Of a DNA stretch of 31,033 nucleotides, positions 23,520 to 30,455 are shown one piece after another. Below the pieces are notes generated by a model, which made no database searches, had not been told where the DNA came from, and saw only the letters and a program-made list of their open reading frames with translations. The stretch's first letter is position 1. Every line of letters starts with the position of its first letter. The position numbers and the translations under genes were made by a program. The DNA is from a virus, in IMG/VR virus record IMGVR_UViG_3300031950_000009, positions 1-31,033 of that record. The stretch is one strand, 5' to 3'.

Positions 23520-24322
23520 TGTCGCACACCTCCCTCATACACGCAGCCGCTGGCCATCCGGCCCACGGCCTTGAGACGACGCTGGCCACCAGCGGCGTGT
23601 GCGCCACCTGTGGCGCATCGATCGACGCGGGGGTGCCGATCTCCGCCATTGAGACGCCAACCACGTCCAGTCATGCCGATCTTTTTCGCTTCGGCGGGCG
23701 GTACGTTTGCGGCGCATGCGCATGGCTGTTTGGCGCGGGCAAAGGTAGGCCGGGCAACTTCGCCGCCACCCCGCAGCGCCTGGAGTACACCGTCATCAGT
23801 CTAGAGTCAGTCGTGGAGGACAAACGACCGTGGCTGACCGTGCTTCGCGAGCTGGCCGGGATGACCGCAGACACGCCGGTGACTGGCGTCATGACCACCG
23901 ATGTCAAGCCTCGCTTGTGGCACCGCTGTCGTCTCGCGACGATAGGACGCTTTGGTCTGTACGTGCACGCGCCCGAGTACGACGTGAGCGAGTGGTGCGA
24001 TTTCGACCTGCGGGCATGCCTGGCCGTGATCGATCTGATGCTCGCGCCCCTGCGCGCGGGCTTTGCCAAGGCCAGCGTGTACCACGGCCTGCTGCGCGAC
24101 TACACACGCGCCAGCCGCGATCTGCCGCAGGTCATGGCATGGGACGCGGCGCTGGCCCCTCACCGCCAGCAGCCGCACTTTTTGCCCGCGTTGATCGCCG
24201 CGGGCGTTACCAAAGGGGAAAAGACCGATGGCAAATCCGCTGCAAGACCTTTTGTCCACGCTCAGCCCGCCGCAGCAGGCGGCGATCCGGCTGATCAAAC
24301 TCAGCCTCGACTGTTTCAATAA
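23516..24322 (+). CDS. csf1: Csf1 (Cas8-like), type IV-B CRISPR-Cas
   Basis: The 268 residues have an N-terminal four-cysteine zinc ribbon: Cys29 and Cys32 in SGVCATCGASI, and Cys65 and Cys68 in RYVCGACAWLFG. The spacing and the following W-L-F match Csf1, the Cas8-like subunit of type IV complexes. The rest (100-240) is mixed and contains WLTVLRELAGMTADTPVTGV. The last 30 residues are Pro/Ala/Gln-rich and overlap the next gene by 95 bases. In the family, Csf1 sits at the foot of the complex near the guide's 5' side. The identification rests on zinc-ribbon position and on the neighbours csf2/csf3/cysH; alone it would be weaker. The start overlaps the gpG stop; a second ATG follows directly. 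Confidence 0.8.
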   Translation: MMSHTSLIHAAAGHPAHGLETTLATSGVCATCGASIDAGVPISAIETPTTSSHADLFRFGGRYVCGACAWLFGAGKGRPGNFAATPQRLEYTVISLESVVEDKRPWLTVLRELAGMTADTPVTGVMTTDVKPRLWHRCRLATIGRFGLYVHAPEYDVSEWCDFDLRACLAVIDLMLAPLRAGFAKASVYHGLLRDYTRASRDLPQVMAWDAALAPHRQQPHFLPALIAAGVTKGEKTDGKSAARPFVHAQPAAAGGDPADQTQPRLFQ

Positions 24323-24680
24323 CGCCGACGGCACCGGCCTTTTCGCCGGTGTCGAGCGCTACAACGTGCTGGCCGGGCGCGTCGAAATCTGCGCCGTGCA
24401 AGCGGACAGCCTGCCGCGATTCTGGGCGCTGCTGCTGCGCCGGATGCAGTGGCCCGTCCCGCCGAAGGGGGCGGATGCGACGATCCTGGAGGCCATTAGT
24501 GCGCCCGACGCGTACGAGGTGCTGCGCGTGCTGGCGACCGAGACGGCCAGTGTCATCACCCTGGCGCGCATGGCGCATGACCAAGATAAAGCATCGCGGC
24601 GCGCGCTGCGGCAAGCCGTTGACCAGGAGACGGGCGAAATTGCCGACTTCGGCGACCAATCCTTGGAGGGCATCCTATGA
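24228..24680 (+). CDS. cas11: Cas11-like small subunit, type IV-B
   Basis: The 150 residues are predicted largely alpha-helical: helices around SPPQQAAIRLIKLSLDCF, FWALLLRRMQW, DAYEVLRVLATETASVITLA and QDKASRRALRQAVDQETG. Length, helicity and position between csf1 and csf2 match the Cas11 small subunit of type IV-B loci. These proteins line the belly of the complex alongside the Cas7 backbone. Ribosome site AAGGGGA lies nine bases before the ATG. It overlaps csf1 by 95 bases upstream and csf2 by ATGA downstream. Sequence motifs in this family are weak, so the call leans on context. Confidence 0.65.
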   Translation: MANPLQDLLSTLSPPQQAAIRLIKLSLDCFNNADGTGLFAGVERYNVLAGRVEICAVQADSLPRFWALLLRRMQWPVPPKGADATILEAISAPDAYEVLRVLATETASVITLARMAHDQDKASRRALRQAVDQETGEIADFGDQSLEGIL

Positions 24681-25516
24681 AGTACCAAATCCTGCTGCAA
24701 GCCGTCACGCCCATCAGCCACGGCGACACCGTGACCGGCGTGGACAACCAGACCAACACCCGCATCTTCATGCGCCAGGGCATGCTGATCGATGGCAAGC
24801 CCGCGCGCGTGCCGTCCATCTCGGAAAACGCCCTGCGCAGCGTGATATTTCGCTACCCGCTGCACGACCACCTGCTGCGAGCTTTGGAGATCGAGCGCGG
24901 GCAGCTGCCGCAGTCGGTCGTCAACTTGCTCTTCTCCGGCGGCAGCATGGCAAGTGGCGCTAAAGCCCCGACCAACGAGATCGAGCTTGGACACAAGGTC
25001 AAGCAGCTCTATCCGTCCATCGACCTGCTGGGCGGCGCTGTCGACGCCTTTATCCTGCCGCGCTCTCGCATGCGCCTGGCGGCGTGGCTGGTGGCGCGCG
25101 AATACCTGCCTGCGCTGCGTTTGGTGGCCCCGGAGCTTGCCGACGATGCCGCTAGCGTGTCGGCCTACGACATGCTCACGGAAGAGACGCGCACGCGCGG
25201 CACCGGCAGCGAGTCGAGCGGCAACCAAATGCTCTACACCTACGAGACGCTGGCCGCTGGCGCCAAGCTGCTGCTGGAGGTGAGCCTGGACCCCCACACG
25301 CCGACTGCTACAGCGGCCGCGGTCGCTCATGCGCTGGCCTGCTGGGACGGCTACATCGGCGGGCAAGGGCGGCAAGGGCGCGGGCGCATGGAGGTTGTGC
25401 GCGCCTCTCTTGGTGGCGCAGACGCCTATCTCGCGCATCTCGAGACGCACCGTGACGCAATGCGCGACGGGCTGGTGACGGGCAAGCTGGGCACGGAGCG
25501 GGTGCTATGCCAGTAG
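24677..25516 (+). CDS. csf2: Csf2 (Cas7), RAMP backbone subunit, type IV-B
   Basis: The 279 residues carry Cas7/RAMP hallmarks. The first strand and motif YQILLQAVTPISHGDTVTG is followed by ARVPSISENALRSVIFR (residues 43-59, the S-x-x-x-LRG/S-type motif of RAMPs) and the glycine-rich loop YIGGQGRQGRGRM (226-238). Family members polymerise along guide RNA to form the backbone of type IV complexes; the IV-B version can form filaments on RNA. A strong ribosome site GGAGG lies eight bases before the ATG. It overlaps csf3 by ten bases. Confidence 0.88.
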   Translation: MKYQILLQAVTPISHGDTVTGVDNQTNTRIFMRQGMLIDGKPARVPSISENALRSVIFRYPLHDHLLRALEIERGQLPQSVVNLLFSGGSMASGAKAPTNEIELGHKVKQLYPSIDLLGGAVDAFILPRSRMRLAAWLVAREYLPALRLVAPELADDAASVSAYDMLTEETRTRGTGSESSGNQMLYTYETLAAGAKLLLEVSLDPHTPTATAAAVAHALACWDGYIGGQGRQGRGRMEVVRASLGGADAYLAHLETHRDAMRDGLVTGKLGTERVLCQ

Positions 25517-26244
25517 ATTGGACGCGCATCGGCCCGCTGCCGCAGGTATCGCCGTGGCGGCACGGGCAGCGAACGCTCACCTGGGAGCAGCGCCGCGACC
25601 AATACGCGTCCCTACCAAAGACTGGGCTGACGATCATCGCGGAGCTCGCGACGCCGCTGATCCATGCCGAGCGCAATATGACGCACCTGGACGGCATCCT
25701 GTCGAGCGCGGCCATCACCGACCACCCCGCACCGAGCAAGTGGGACAAGGTGGCCATCGTCCCGCTGCCGATCGACCTGCTGTGGGTCAGCCCACGCGGC
25801 CTGCCGCTATGGGCCTGCACGCCGCTGATGGTGTCAGACGATGCTGTGACCAGCCACGAGTACTGGCACAAACGCTACCCGACCGACCGGGCCGACTTCG
25901 GCGCCAAGCTGAGCGCCAACACATCGTCAGGCCGTTGGCGCGAGTACAGGATGCCGGTGGCGGCACAGTCTGCATCACGACTTGTGGCACTCGCCATCGG
26001 ACACGCGGCAGAGGTGCAGCGCCTGCTCGATGGCATCACGCACATCGGCAAAAAGGGCAGCATGGGCTATGGCCGCGTACTGCGCTGGTCGGTAGTCGAG
26101 ACGGCAGGCGTGACGCCCGATGACATCCTGTCACGCCGCCCGGTGCCGGTCGCATCCCGGCTACGACAGGGCGACCCAGTGCCTGCGCGCGGCTGGACGC
26201 CGCCCTACTGGTACGCACCGCACTGGGAGGACTGCGTAGGATGA
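25507..26244 (+). CDS. csf3: Csf3 (Cas5), RAMP subunit, type IV-B
   Basis: The 245 residues have a RAMP core. Strand one, TGLTIIAELATPLIHAERNM (39-58), is the usual start of Cas5-type folds, and THIGKKGSMGYGRVLRW (178-194) is the glycine-rich loop near the C-terminus. The middle has IVPLPIDLLWVSPRGLPLWA. In type IV systems this subunit caps the 5' handle of the guide. The N-terminal 38 residues before the RAMP fold are extra and charged. The gene overlaps csf2 and the cysH-like gene (ATGA). Confidence 0.85.
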   Translation: MPVDWTRIGPLPQVSPWRHGQRTLTWEQRRDQYASLPKTGLTIIAELATPLIHAERNMTHLDGILSSAAITDHPAPSKWDKVAIVPLPIDLLWVSPRGLPLWACTPLMVSDDAVTSHEYWHKRYPTDRADFGAKLSANTSSGRWREYRMPVAAQSASRLVALAIGHAAEVQRLLDGITHIGKKGSMGYGRVLRWSVVETAGVTPDDILSRRPVPVASRLRQGDPVPARGWTPPYWYAPHWEDCVG

Positions 26245-27005
26245 CGCCGATGCAGCGCGCGACCTATCTTGCCCACTGGCGCACCAATGCCATGCAGCGG
26301 CGCGTGTCTGAGGCGCGCGCTGTCCTTGAGCGCGCATCCGCCCTTGGGCGCGTGTCGGTCAGCATGTCGTGGGGCAAGGACAGCGTGGTGGCGGGGCATC
26401 TTGCGCTGCAGTGCCTGCCGCCGCCAGTTGCCATGCTGCACATCGCCAGCAGCTACCGGCTGCCAGGCTTTGAGCGCGTGCAAGCGTACTTTGCTGCACG
26501 TGCAAACCTGCACATCATCGAGCCGCGAAGGACCCTGCAAGAGACCATCGAGTGGCTGCGCGAGGTCGGGCTGCCGCACGAGCGCACGGCGGCACAGCAG
26601 CGGGCGGTCGTCAAGGCGATCAAGAAAGACGTCGGCACCGCATGGTGCATTGAGCACGGCTTTGGTGTGCAGGTGATGGGCATACGGGCGGATGAGAGCA
26701 AAGCGCGCCGGGTGTTTTTGCGCGCAAGGGGATTGATCTACGACGCGCACGGTATCAAGTTTGCCTGCCCGCTTGCCTGGTGGACTGCAAAGGACGTGTG
26801 GGCGTATATCGTCGCCCACGACCTGCCGTATCACCCGCTCTACGACTGTGAGACGCATGGACAGACGCGCGAGACGCTGCGCAACACCGGATGGCTCTCC
26901 ACTGACGGCGCGGAGCACGGCCGGATCGTGTGGCTGCGCGAGCACTACCCGGAGCAGTACGCCATGCTGGCGTGTCACTTCGGGCAGGTGAGGGCTTATA
27001 CATAA
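26241..27005 (+). CDS. cysH: CysH-like PP-loop protein, type IV-B ancillary gene
   Basis: The 254 residues include the PP-loop motif VSVSMSWGKDSVVAGHLAL (SWGKDS at 43-48), the adenylate-binding motif of the PAPS reductase/ATP pyrophosphatase superfamily. Further CysH-like blocks are VMGIRADESKARR and FACPLAWWTAKDVWAYIVAH. I see no ECGLH/ECGIH-type active cysteine motif near the C-terminus, so a sulfate-reducing role is unlikely. A cysH-like gene after csf3 is the hallmark of type IV-B loci; its function there is unknown. The start overlaps the csf3 stop. A gap of 57 bases follows before the protease gene. Confidence 0.88.
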   Translation: MTPMQRATYLAHWRTNAMQRRVSEARAVLERASALGRVSVSMSWGKDSVVAGHLALQCLPPPVAMLHIASSYRLPGFERVQAYFAARANLHIIEPRRTLQETIEWLREVGLPHERTAAQQRAVVKAIKKDVGTAWCIEHGFGVQVMGIRADESKARRVFLRARGLIYDAHGIKFACPLAWWTAKDVWAYIVAHDLPYHPLYDCETHGQTRETLRNTGWLSTDGAEHGRIVWLREHYPEQYAMLACHFGQVRAYT

Positions 27006-27062
27006 CTGGCTTGCCAAATCAATATCCGTGTGCTATACGGCGGCCAGGAAACAGGACACGAT

Positions 27063-28082
27063 ATGACCTACGGCCCCCAGACCATTGCCGTCGCCCATGC
27101 CGCAGCCCACGCGGAGCTTATGCTCGCGCGCAACGCCGTTTACTTGTCGCTCCTCCCTGACGCCGACGAGGCGTCCTTCACCCCGCCGGAGTGGGTCCAC
27201 CTCATTCCGGCGGGGACTTTCTCCGGTAGAGACGGGCAAGGGCCGTACACGCTGGACGCTCAAGCTGTTATAGACGCCTTCGCCGGCAACGGCGCGGACC
27301 TGCCCATCGACTACGACCATCAGTCGCTCACCGCCAAGGACAAGGCCGGCCCAGTGCCCGCCGCCGGTTGGATCAAGGAGCTACAGGCTCGCGCGGACGG
27401 CATTTGGGCGCGGGTGGAGTGGACGCCGCGCGCCATCGAGCTGCTCGCGCACAAGGAATACCGCTACCTCTCGCCGGTGTTTCGCTACCGCGCCAAGGAC
27501 GGCCGCGTGGTGGCGCTTTCCGGCGCGGGACTGACCCACAACCCCAATCTCTATCTGCAAGCCGCAGCCTCACGAAAGGAGACCCCTACTATGACCATCC
27601 CAGAAAAGCTCGCCGCCCTGCTGGGCGTGCCTGCCGACTGCACCGAGGACGAGGCCGTCGCTGCCTGCCAGCGCCTGCTCGACAAGATCGAGGCGGCCGA
27701 GGCGGCCCATGCCCGCCAGCCCGACCCGGCACAGTACGTGCCGGTGGCCCTGCACAAGCAGGTATCCGATCAGCTCGCCGCGCTTCAGGCCGACCTAGCC
27801 CGCCGAGAGGCCGAGGCTGCGGTGGAAGCAGCCATGAGCGCGCGCAAGGTCAGCCCCGGCATGAAGGAGTGGGCGCTGGCCTACGCCAGCCGTGACATCG
27901 ATGGCTTCAAGGCCTTCGCCGCCGCCGCGCCGGAGATCGTGTCCGCATCCGAGACCAAGCCATCCGCGCACAGCGTGGGCGGCGTGATCCTCACCGACGA
28001 GGATCGTATTGCCGCCAAGCTGCTCGGCATGACCGAGGAGGCGTTCGCGCAAGCCAAACAACAGTTGACCACCAAGGAGTAA
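27063..28082 (+). CDS. Mu gpI-like prohead protease with scaffold
   Basis: From ATG 27063 the protein has 339 residues. The Mu I-type protease domain covers about residues 1-175: LPIDYDHQSLTAKDKAGPVP and AAGWIKEL, then LLAHKEYRYLSPVFRY and VVALSGAGLTHNPNLYL (catalytic His/Ser region). The C-terminal half is a helical scaffold that is also made separately from an internal start (next entry). It matures the capsid by cutting the scaffold. It resumes the Mu head order directly after the type IV-B insert. An in-frame start at 27030 is possible but lacks a better site. Confidence 0.9.
   Translation: MTYGPQTIAVAHAAAHAELMLARNAVYLSLLPDADEASFTPPEWVHLIPAGTFSGRDGQGPYTLDAQAVIDAFAGNGADLPIDYDHQSLTAKDKAGPVPAAGWIKELQARADGIWARVEWTPRAIELLAHKEYRYLSPVFRYRAKDGRVVALSGAGLTHNPNLYLQAAASRKETPTMTIPEKLAALLGVPADCTEDEAVAACQRLLDKIEAAEAAHARQPDPAQYVPVALHKQVSDQLAALQADLARREAEAAVEAAMSARKVSPGMKEWALAYASRDIDGFKAFAAAAPEIVSASETKPSAHSVGGVILTDEDRIAAKLLGMTEEAFAQAKQQLTTKE
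27591..28082 (+). CDS. Scaffold protein nested in the gpI-like gene (internal start)
   Basis: An in-frame ATG at 27591 follows AAAGGAGA with nine bases between, a strong site inside the protease gene. Its product is 163 residues: MTIPEKLAALLGVPADCTED and on through a coiled coil (HKQVSDQLAALQADLARREA). This is the layout known for Mu I and its scaffold, and for lambda C/Nu3: one gene yields both full-length protease-scaffold and free scaffold. The sequence shows the site; the product is inferred. Confidence 0.75.
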   Translation: MTIPEKLAALLGVPADCTEDEAVAACQRLLDKIEAAEAAHARQPDPAQYVPVALHKQVSDQLAALQADLARREAEAAVEAAMSARKVSPGMKEWALAYASRDIDGFKAFAAAAPEIVSASETKPSAHSVGGVILTDEDRIAAKLLGMTEEAFAQAKQQLTTKE

Positions 28083-28088
28083 TCAGAC

Positions 28089-28994
28089 ATGGCCATCATC
28101 ACCCCCGCCCTCATCACCAGCCTGCGCACGGGCTTTTCCAAAGCGTTTCAGGATGCGCTGACCGCCACGCCCACTGACTGGGCCAAGGTCGCCACGCGCG
28201 TGCCGTCGTCTTCGGCCAGCAACACCTACGGCTGGTTGGGCCAGTTCCCCACCTTGCGCGAGTGGGTGGGCGACCGCGTGCTCAAGGACATGGCGGCGCA
28301 GGCGTACCAGATCCAGAACCGGCTCTATGAGGGCACGGTCGCGGTCAAGCGCACCGACATCGAAGACGACAACGTCGGCATCTACACCCCGCTGTTTGCC
28401 GAGATGGGCCGCGCCGCCGCCACCCACCCCGACCAGCTCGTCTTCGGCCTGCTCAAGACCGCGCACACGGTCAACTGCTACGACGGGCAGTTCTTCTTCG
28501 ACACCGACCACCCGGTCTATCCCAATGTGGACGGGACTGGCACGGCAACCCAGGTGTCCAACGTGCAGGCAGGCACCGGCGCTGCCTGGTATCTGCTCGA
28601 CACCAGCCGCGCGCTCAAGCCGCTGATCTTCCAGGAGCGCACCACGCCGGAGCTGGAGGCGCTGACCTCCACCCAGGATGAGGCGGTGTTCATGCGCGAC
28701 GAGTACCGCTATGGCATCCGCTACCGGTGCAATGCCGGCCTGGGCTTCTGGCAGATGGCGTTCAAGAGCCAGGCGACGCTCGATGCGACCAACTTCAACG
28801 CCGCGATGTCCGCGATGATGAGCCTCAAGGCCGACGGCGGTCGCCCGCTTGGCATCAAGCCGACCGTGCTGGTAGTGCCTCCCGCGCTGCGCGCCAACGC
28901 CATCGAGATCGTCAAAAACGAGCGCCTGGCCAACGGCGCGTCCAACCCCAACTTTGGCGTGGTCGATCTGATCGTCTCGCCGTGGCTGGTGTGA
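28089..28994 (+). CDS. Mu gpT-like major capsid protein
   Basis: The 301 residues match the Mu-like major head protein T. The N-terminus is MAIITPALITSLRTGFSKAF. Then follow NTYGWLGQFPTLREWVGDRV, YEGTVAVKRTDIEDDNVGIY, QFFFDTDHPVYPN, the segment GLGFWQMAFKSQATLDATNF, and the LVVPPALRANAIEIVKNERL end. It builds the icosahedral shell (HK97 fold). It lies six bases after the protease stop. It is the most abundant protein expected from this operon. Confidence 0.95.
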   Translation: MAIITPALITSLRTGFSKAFQDALTATPTDWAKVATRVPSSSASNTYGWLGQFPTLREWVGDRVLKDMAAQAYQIQNRLYEGTVAVKRTDIEDDNVGIYTPLFAEMGRAAATHPDQLVFGLLKTAHTVNCYDGQFFFDTDHPVYPNVDGTGTATQVSNVQAGTGAAWYLLDTSRALKPLIFQERTTPELEALTSTQDEAVFMRDEYRYGIRYRCNAGLGFWQMAFKSQATLDATNFNAAMSAMMSLKADGGRPLGIKPTVLVVPPALRANAIEIVKNERLANGASNPNFGVVDLIVSPWLV

Positions 28995-28995
28995 T

Positions 28996-29436
28996 ATGGG
29001 CATGCTGGCTCTCACCAATAGCGGCGACGTAAGAGACGTGCGCTGCAGCCCGGAAGGGCTGCTGCGCGTGTCCTTTGCGCCGCCTATCGAGTTGTTCTAT
29101 GACATCGGCGCGCTTGCAGCCAACACGACGGTCTTCACGCCGGCCATCGACCTTGGGCCTGCCGAGTCGCGGCAGCATACGCTAGTGCTGGCCATCAAAC
29201 GAGGGGTGGCCAGCGCTGGAGAGGCTTTTTCCGTCGAGTCGTCGCTGGATGGGGCTGATTGGTTCATCACTACCAATGCTTCGGGGGCCACGAGTTCGTC
29301 ATATTCCACCGTCTCCGGCATACACATGCATAGCCAGGCCAGGCCATTCGGTCGCTACGTGCGTCTGCGCTACACAAACGGCAGCACGGCTCAGACCGCG
29401 CTCAAGCTGCTCCTGACCGCGATTGCCGGGGTGTGA
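28996..29436 (+). CDS. Unknown protein after the capsid gene, possible decoration/beta-sandwich
   Basis: The 146 residues look like a beta-sandwich: QHTLVLAIKRGVASAGEAFS, VESSLDGADWFITTNASGAT and FGRYVRLRYTNGSTAQTALK. The strand-DG-x-W pattern is common in binding domains that hang on phage particles. It sits one base after the capsid stop, in the usual place of a decoration or head-stabilising gene, but no named family is recognised. A capsid decoration or surface-binding role is inferred from position and fold impression. Confidence 0.55.
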   Translation: MGMLALTNSGDVRDVRCSPEGLLRVSFAPPIELFYDIGALAANTTVFTPAIDLGPAESRQHTLVLAIKRGVASAGEAFSVESSLDGADWFITTNASGATSSSYSTVSGIHMHSQARPFGRYVRLRYTNGSTAQTALKLLLTAIAGV

Positions 29437-29437
29437 C

Positions 29438-29800
29438 ATGCGCACGATGCCATTGCCCATGCCGAGCGATCTGGACGCCGTGGCGGTAGAGATCACGGCG
29501 GACGGCCAGGCCATCGTGTACGAGCCCGGCGACGAACTGCCAGCGCATCTGGTCGTACCGCCAGCGCCGGTCATCCGGACGCTCACGCCAGGCGAGTTCC
29601 GCGACCGTTTCACGCCAGCCGAGCAGGCGGCGTTTGCCGCGCTGGCCTTCGGTGGCGACGTCCACGCGCAGGCACTCCTGATCAAGCTGTCCACCAGCCT
29701 GGAGGTGGATCTGGACTCGCCGACGGTGGCCGCCGGGCTGGACTACCTGGTGAGCAAAAGCGTCATCAACGCGGCGCGCAAGGCGGAGATACTGGGATAG
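29438..29800 (+). CDS. Small phage protein, unknown
   Basis: The 120 residues from ATG 29438 contain the conserved-looking segment LTPGEFRDRFTPAEQAAFAA, then LLIKLSTSLEVDLDSPTVAA and a helical end SVINAARKAEILG. I know this pattern (E-F-x-x-R-F-T, V-x-L-D, then a short final helix) from proteins encoded near phage head-tail and fibre-assembly genes, without a fixed function. ATG 29438 is chosen because it starts one base after the upstream stop; the open frame from 29423 would overlap the previous gene. Confidence 0.6.
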   Translation: MRTMPLPMPSDLDAVAVEITADGQAIVYEPGDELPAHLVVPPAPVIRTLTPGEFRDRFTPAEQAAFAALAFGGDVHAQALLIKLSTSLEVDLDSPTVAAGLDYLVSKSVINAARKAEILG

Positions 29801-29810
29801 GGGGATGGAC

Positions 29811-30038
29811 ATGGCAAAAGCAAAGACGGCCAACCCGGTGCTCGAAGGCGTGGTGGATGTTCCACCCGCAGCCGCGCGCGTGCGGCTGTCCGTGCGCACT
29901 GTTGCTGAGCATGGCGAGATGACGCGCTACCGCGCCGGCCTGGGCCCCTTCCGGCGCGAGCCGGTGGTGGTAGAGGTCTTGCCATGGCAGGCCGAGGCGC
30001 TCAAGGCCGACCCCATGCTGCACGTCGAGCAGGGCTGA
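29811..30038 (+). CDS. Mu gp35/FluMu-like small head-region protein
   Basis: The 75 residues from ATG 29811 have AGGGGG six bases upstream; ATG 29805 is in frame but abuts that site. The pattern VRTVAEHGEMTRYRAGLGPF followed by LKADPMLHVEQ is that of FluMu/HI1506-like short proteins found between capsid and gp36 in Mu-like phages. Function is unknown. The order capsid, small genes, gp35-like, gp36-like, gp37-like is retained from Mu-type genomes. Confidence 0.7.
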   Translation: MAKAKTANPVLEGVVDVPPAAARVRLSVRTVAEHGEMTRYRAGLGPFRREPVVVEVLPWQAEALKADPMLHVEQG

Positions 30039-30041
30039 TCC

Positions 30042-30455
30042 ATGACCTACGCGACGCAGGCCGACCTGGAAGACCGCTTCGGTGTCGATGAGCTCACACA
30101 GCTTACCGACAGGGTTGGCGCTGGCGTTCCTGACGCAGCAATCGTGGCGCGCGCGCTGGCCGATGCAGACGCGGAGATCGACGGCTATCTCGCCAGCCGC
30201 TACGCCCTGCCGCTGGCCACCGTGCCGCCGATGCTGGCCCGCATTGCCTGCGACATTGCCCGCTACCGGCTCTGGGAGGACCGCGCCTCGGAAGAGGTGC
30301 GCCTGCGCTACGAGGATGCGCGCCGAATGCTCGAATCGATTGCTAAGGGCATGGTATCGCTGGGCTTGCCGGAGGCGTCAGCCGCCCCGGCGCTGGCCAA
30401 GGTGAGCCTGGGCAATGCCCGCGTGATGACCCGGGGCGGGACGGGGGGCTACTGA
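30042..30455 (+). CDS. Mu gp36-like protein (DUF1320)
   Basis: The 137 residues start MTYATQADLEDRFGVDELTQ, then ADAEIDGYLASRYALPLATV, PPMLARIACDIARYRLWED and YEDARRMLESIAKG: the DUF1320 pattern of Mu gp36, a head-completion or connector-type protein. It starts three bases after the gp35-like stop and overlaps gp37-like by one base. Confidence 0.92.
   Translation: MTYATQADLEDRFGVDELTQLTDRVGAGVPDAAIVARALADADAEIDGYLASRYALPLATVPPMLARIACDIARYRLWEDRASEEVRLRYEDARRMLESIAKGMVSLGLPEASAAPALAKVSLGNARVMTRGGTGGY

Noticed and set aside
24359-25450. 363-codon minus-strand open frame across cas11-like and csf2
   Set aside because: The plus-strand genes show RAMP motifs and coupled starts; the minus frame is rich in Arg, His and Gln as expected for a shadow.
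26241-27005. CysH-like gene taken as a metabolic (sulfate assimilation) auxiliary gene
   Set aside because: It lacks the reductase cysteine motif and is coupled to csf3, so the type IV-B ancillary role fits better.
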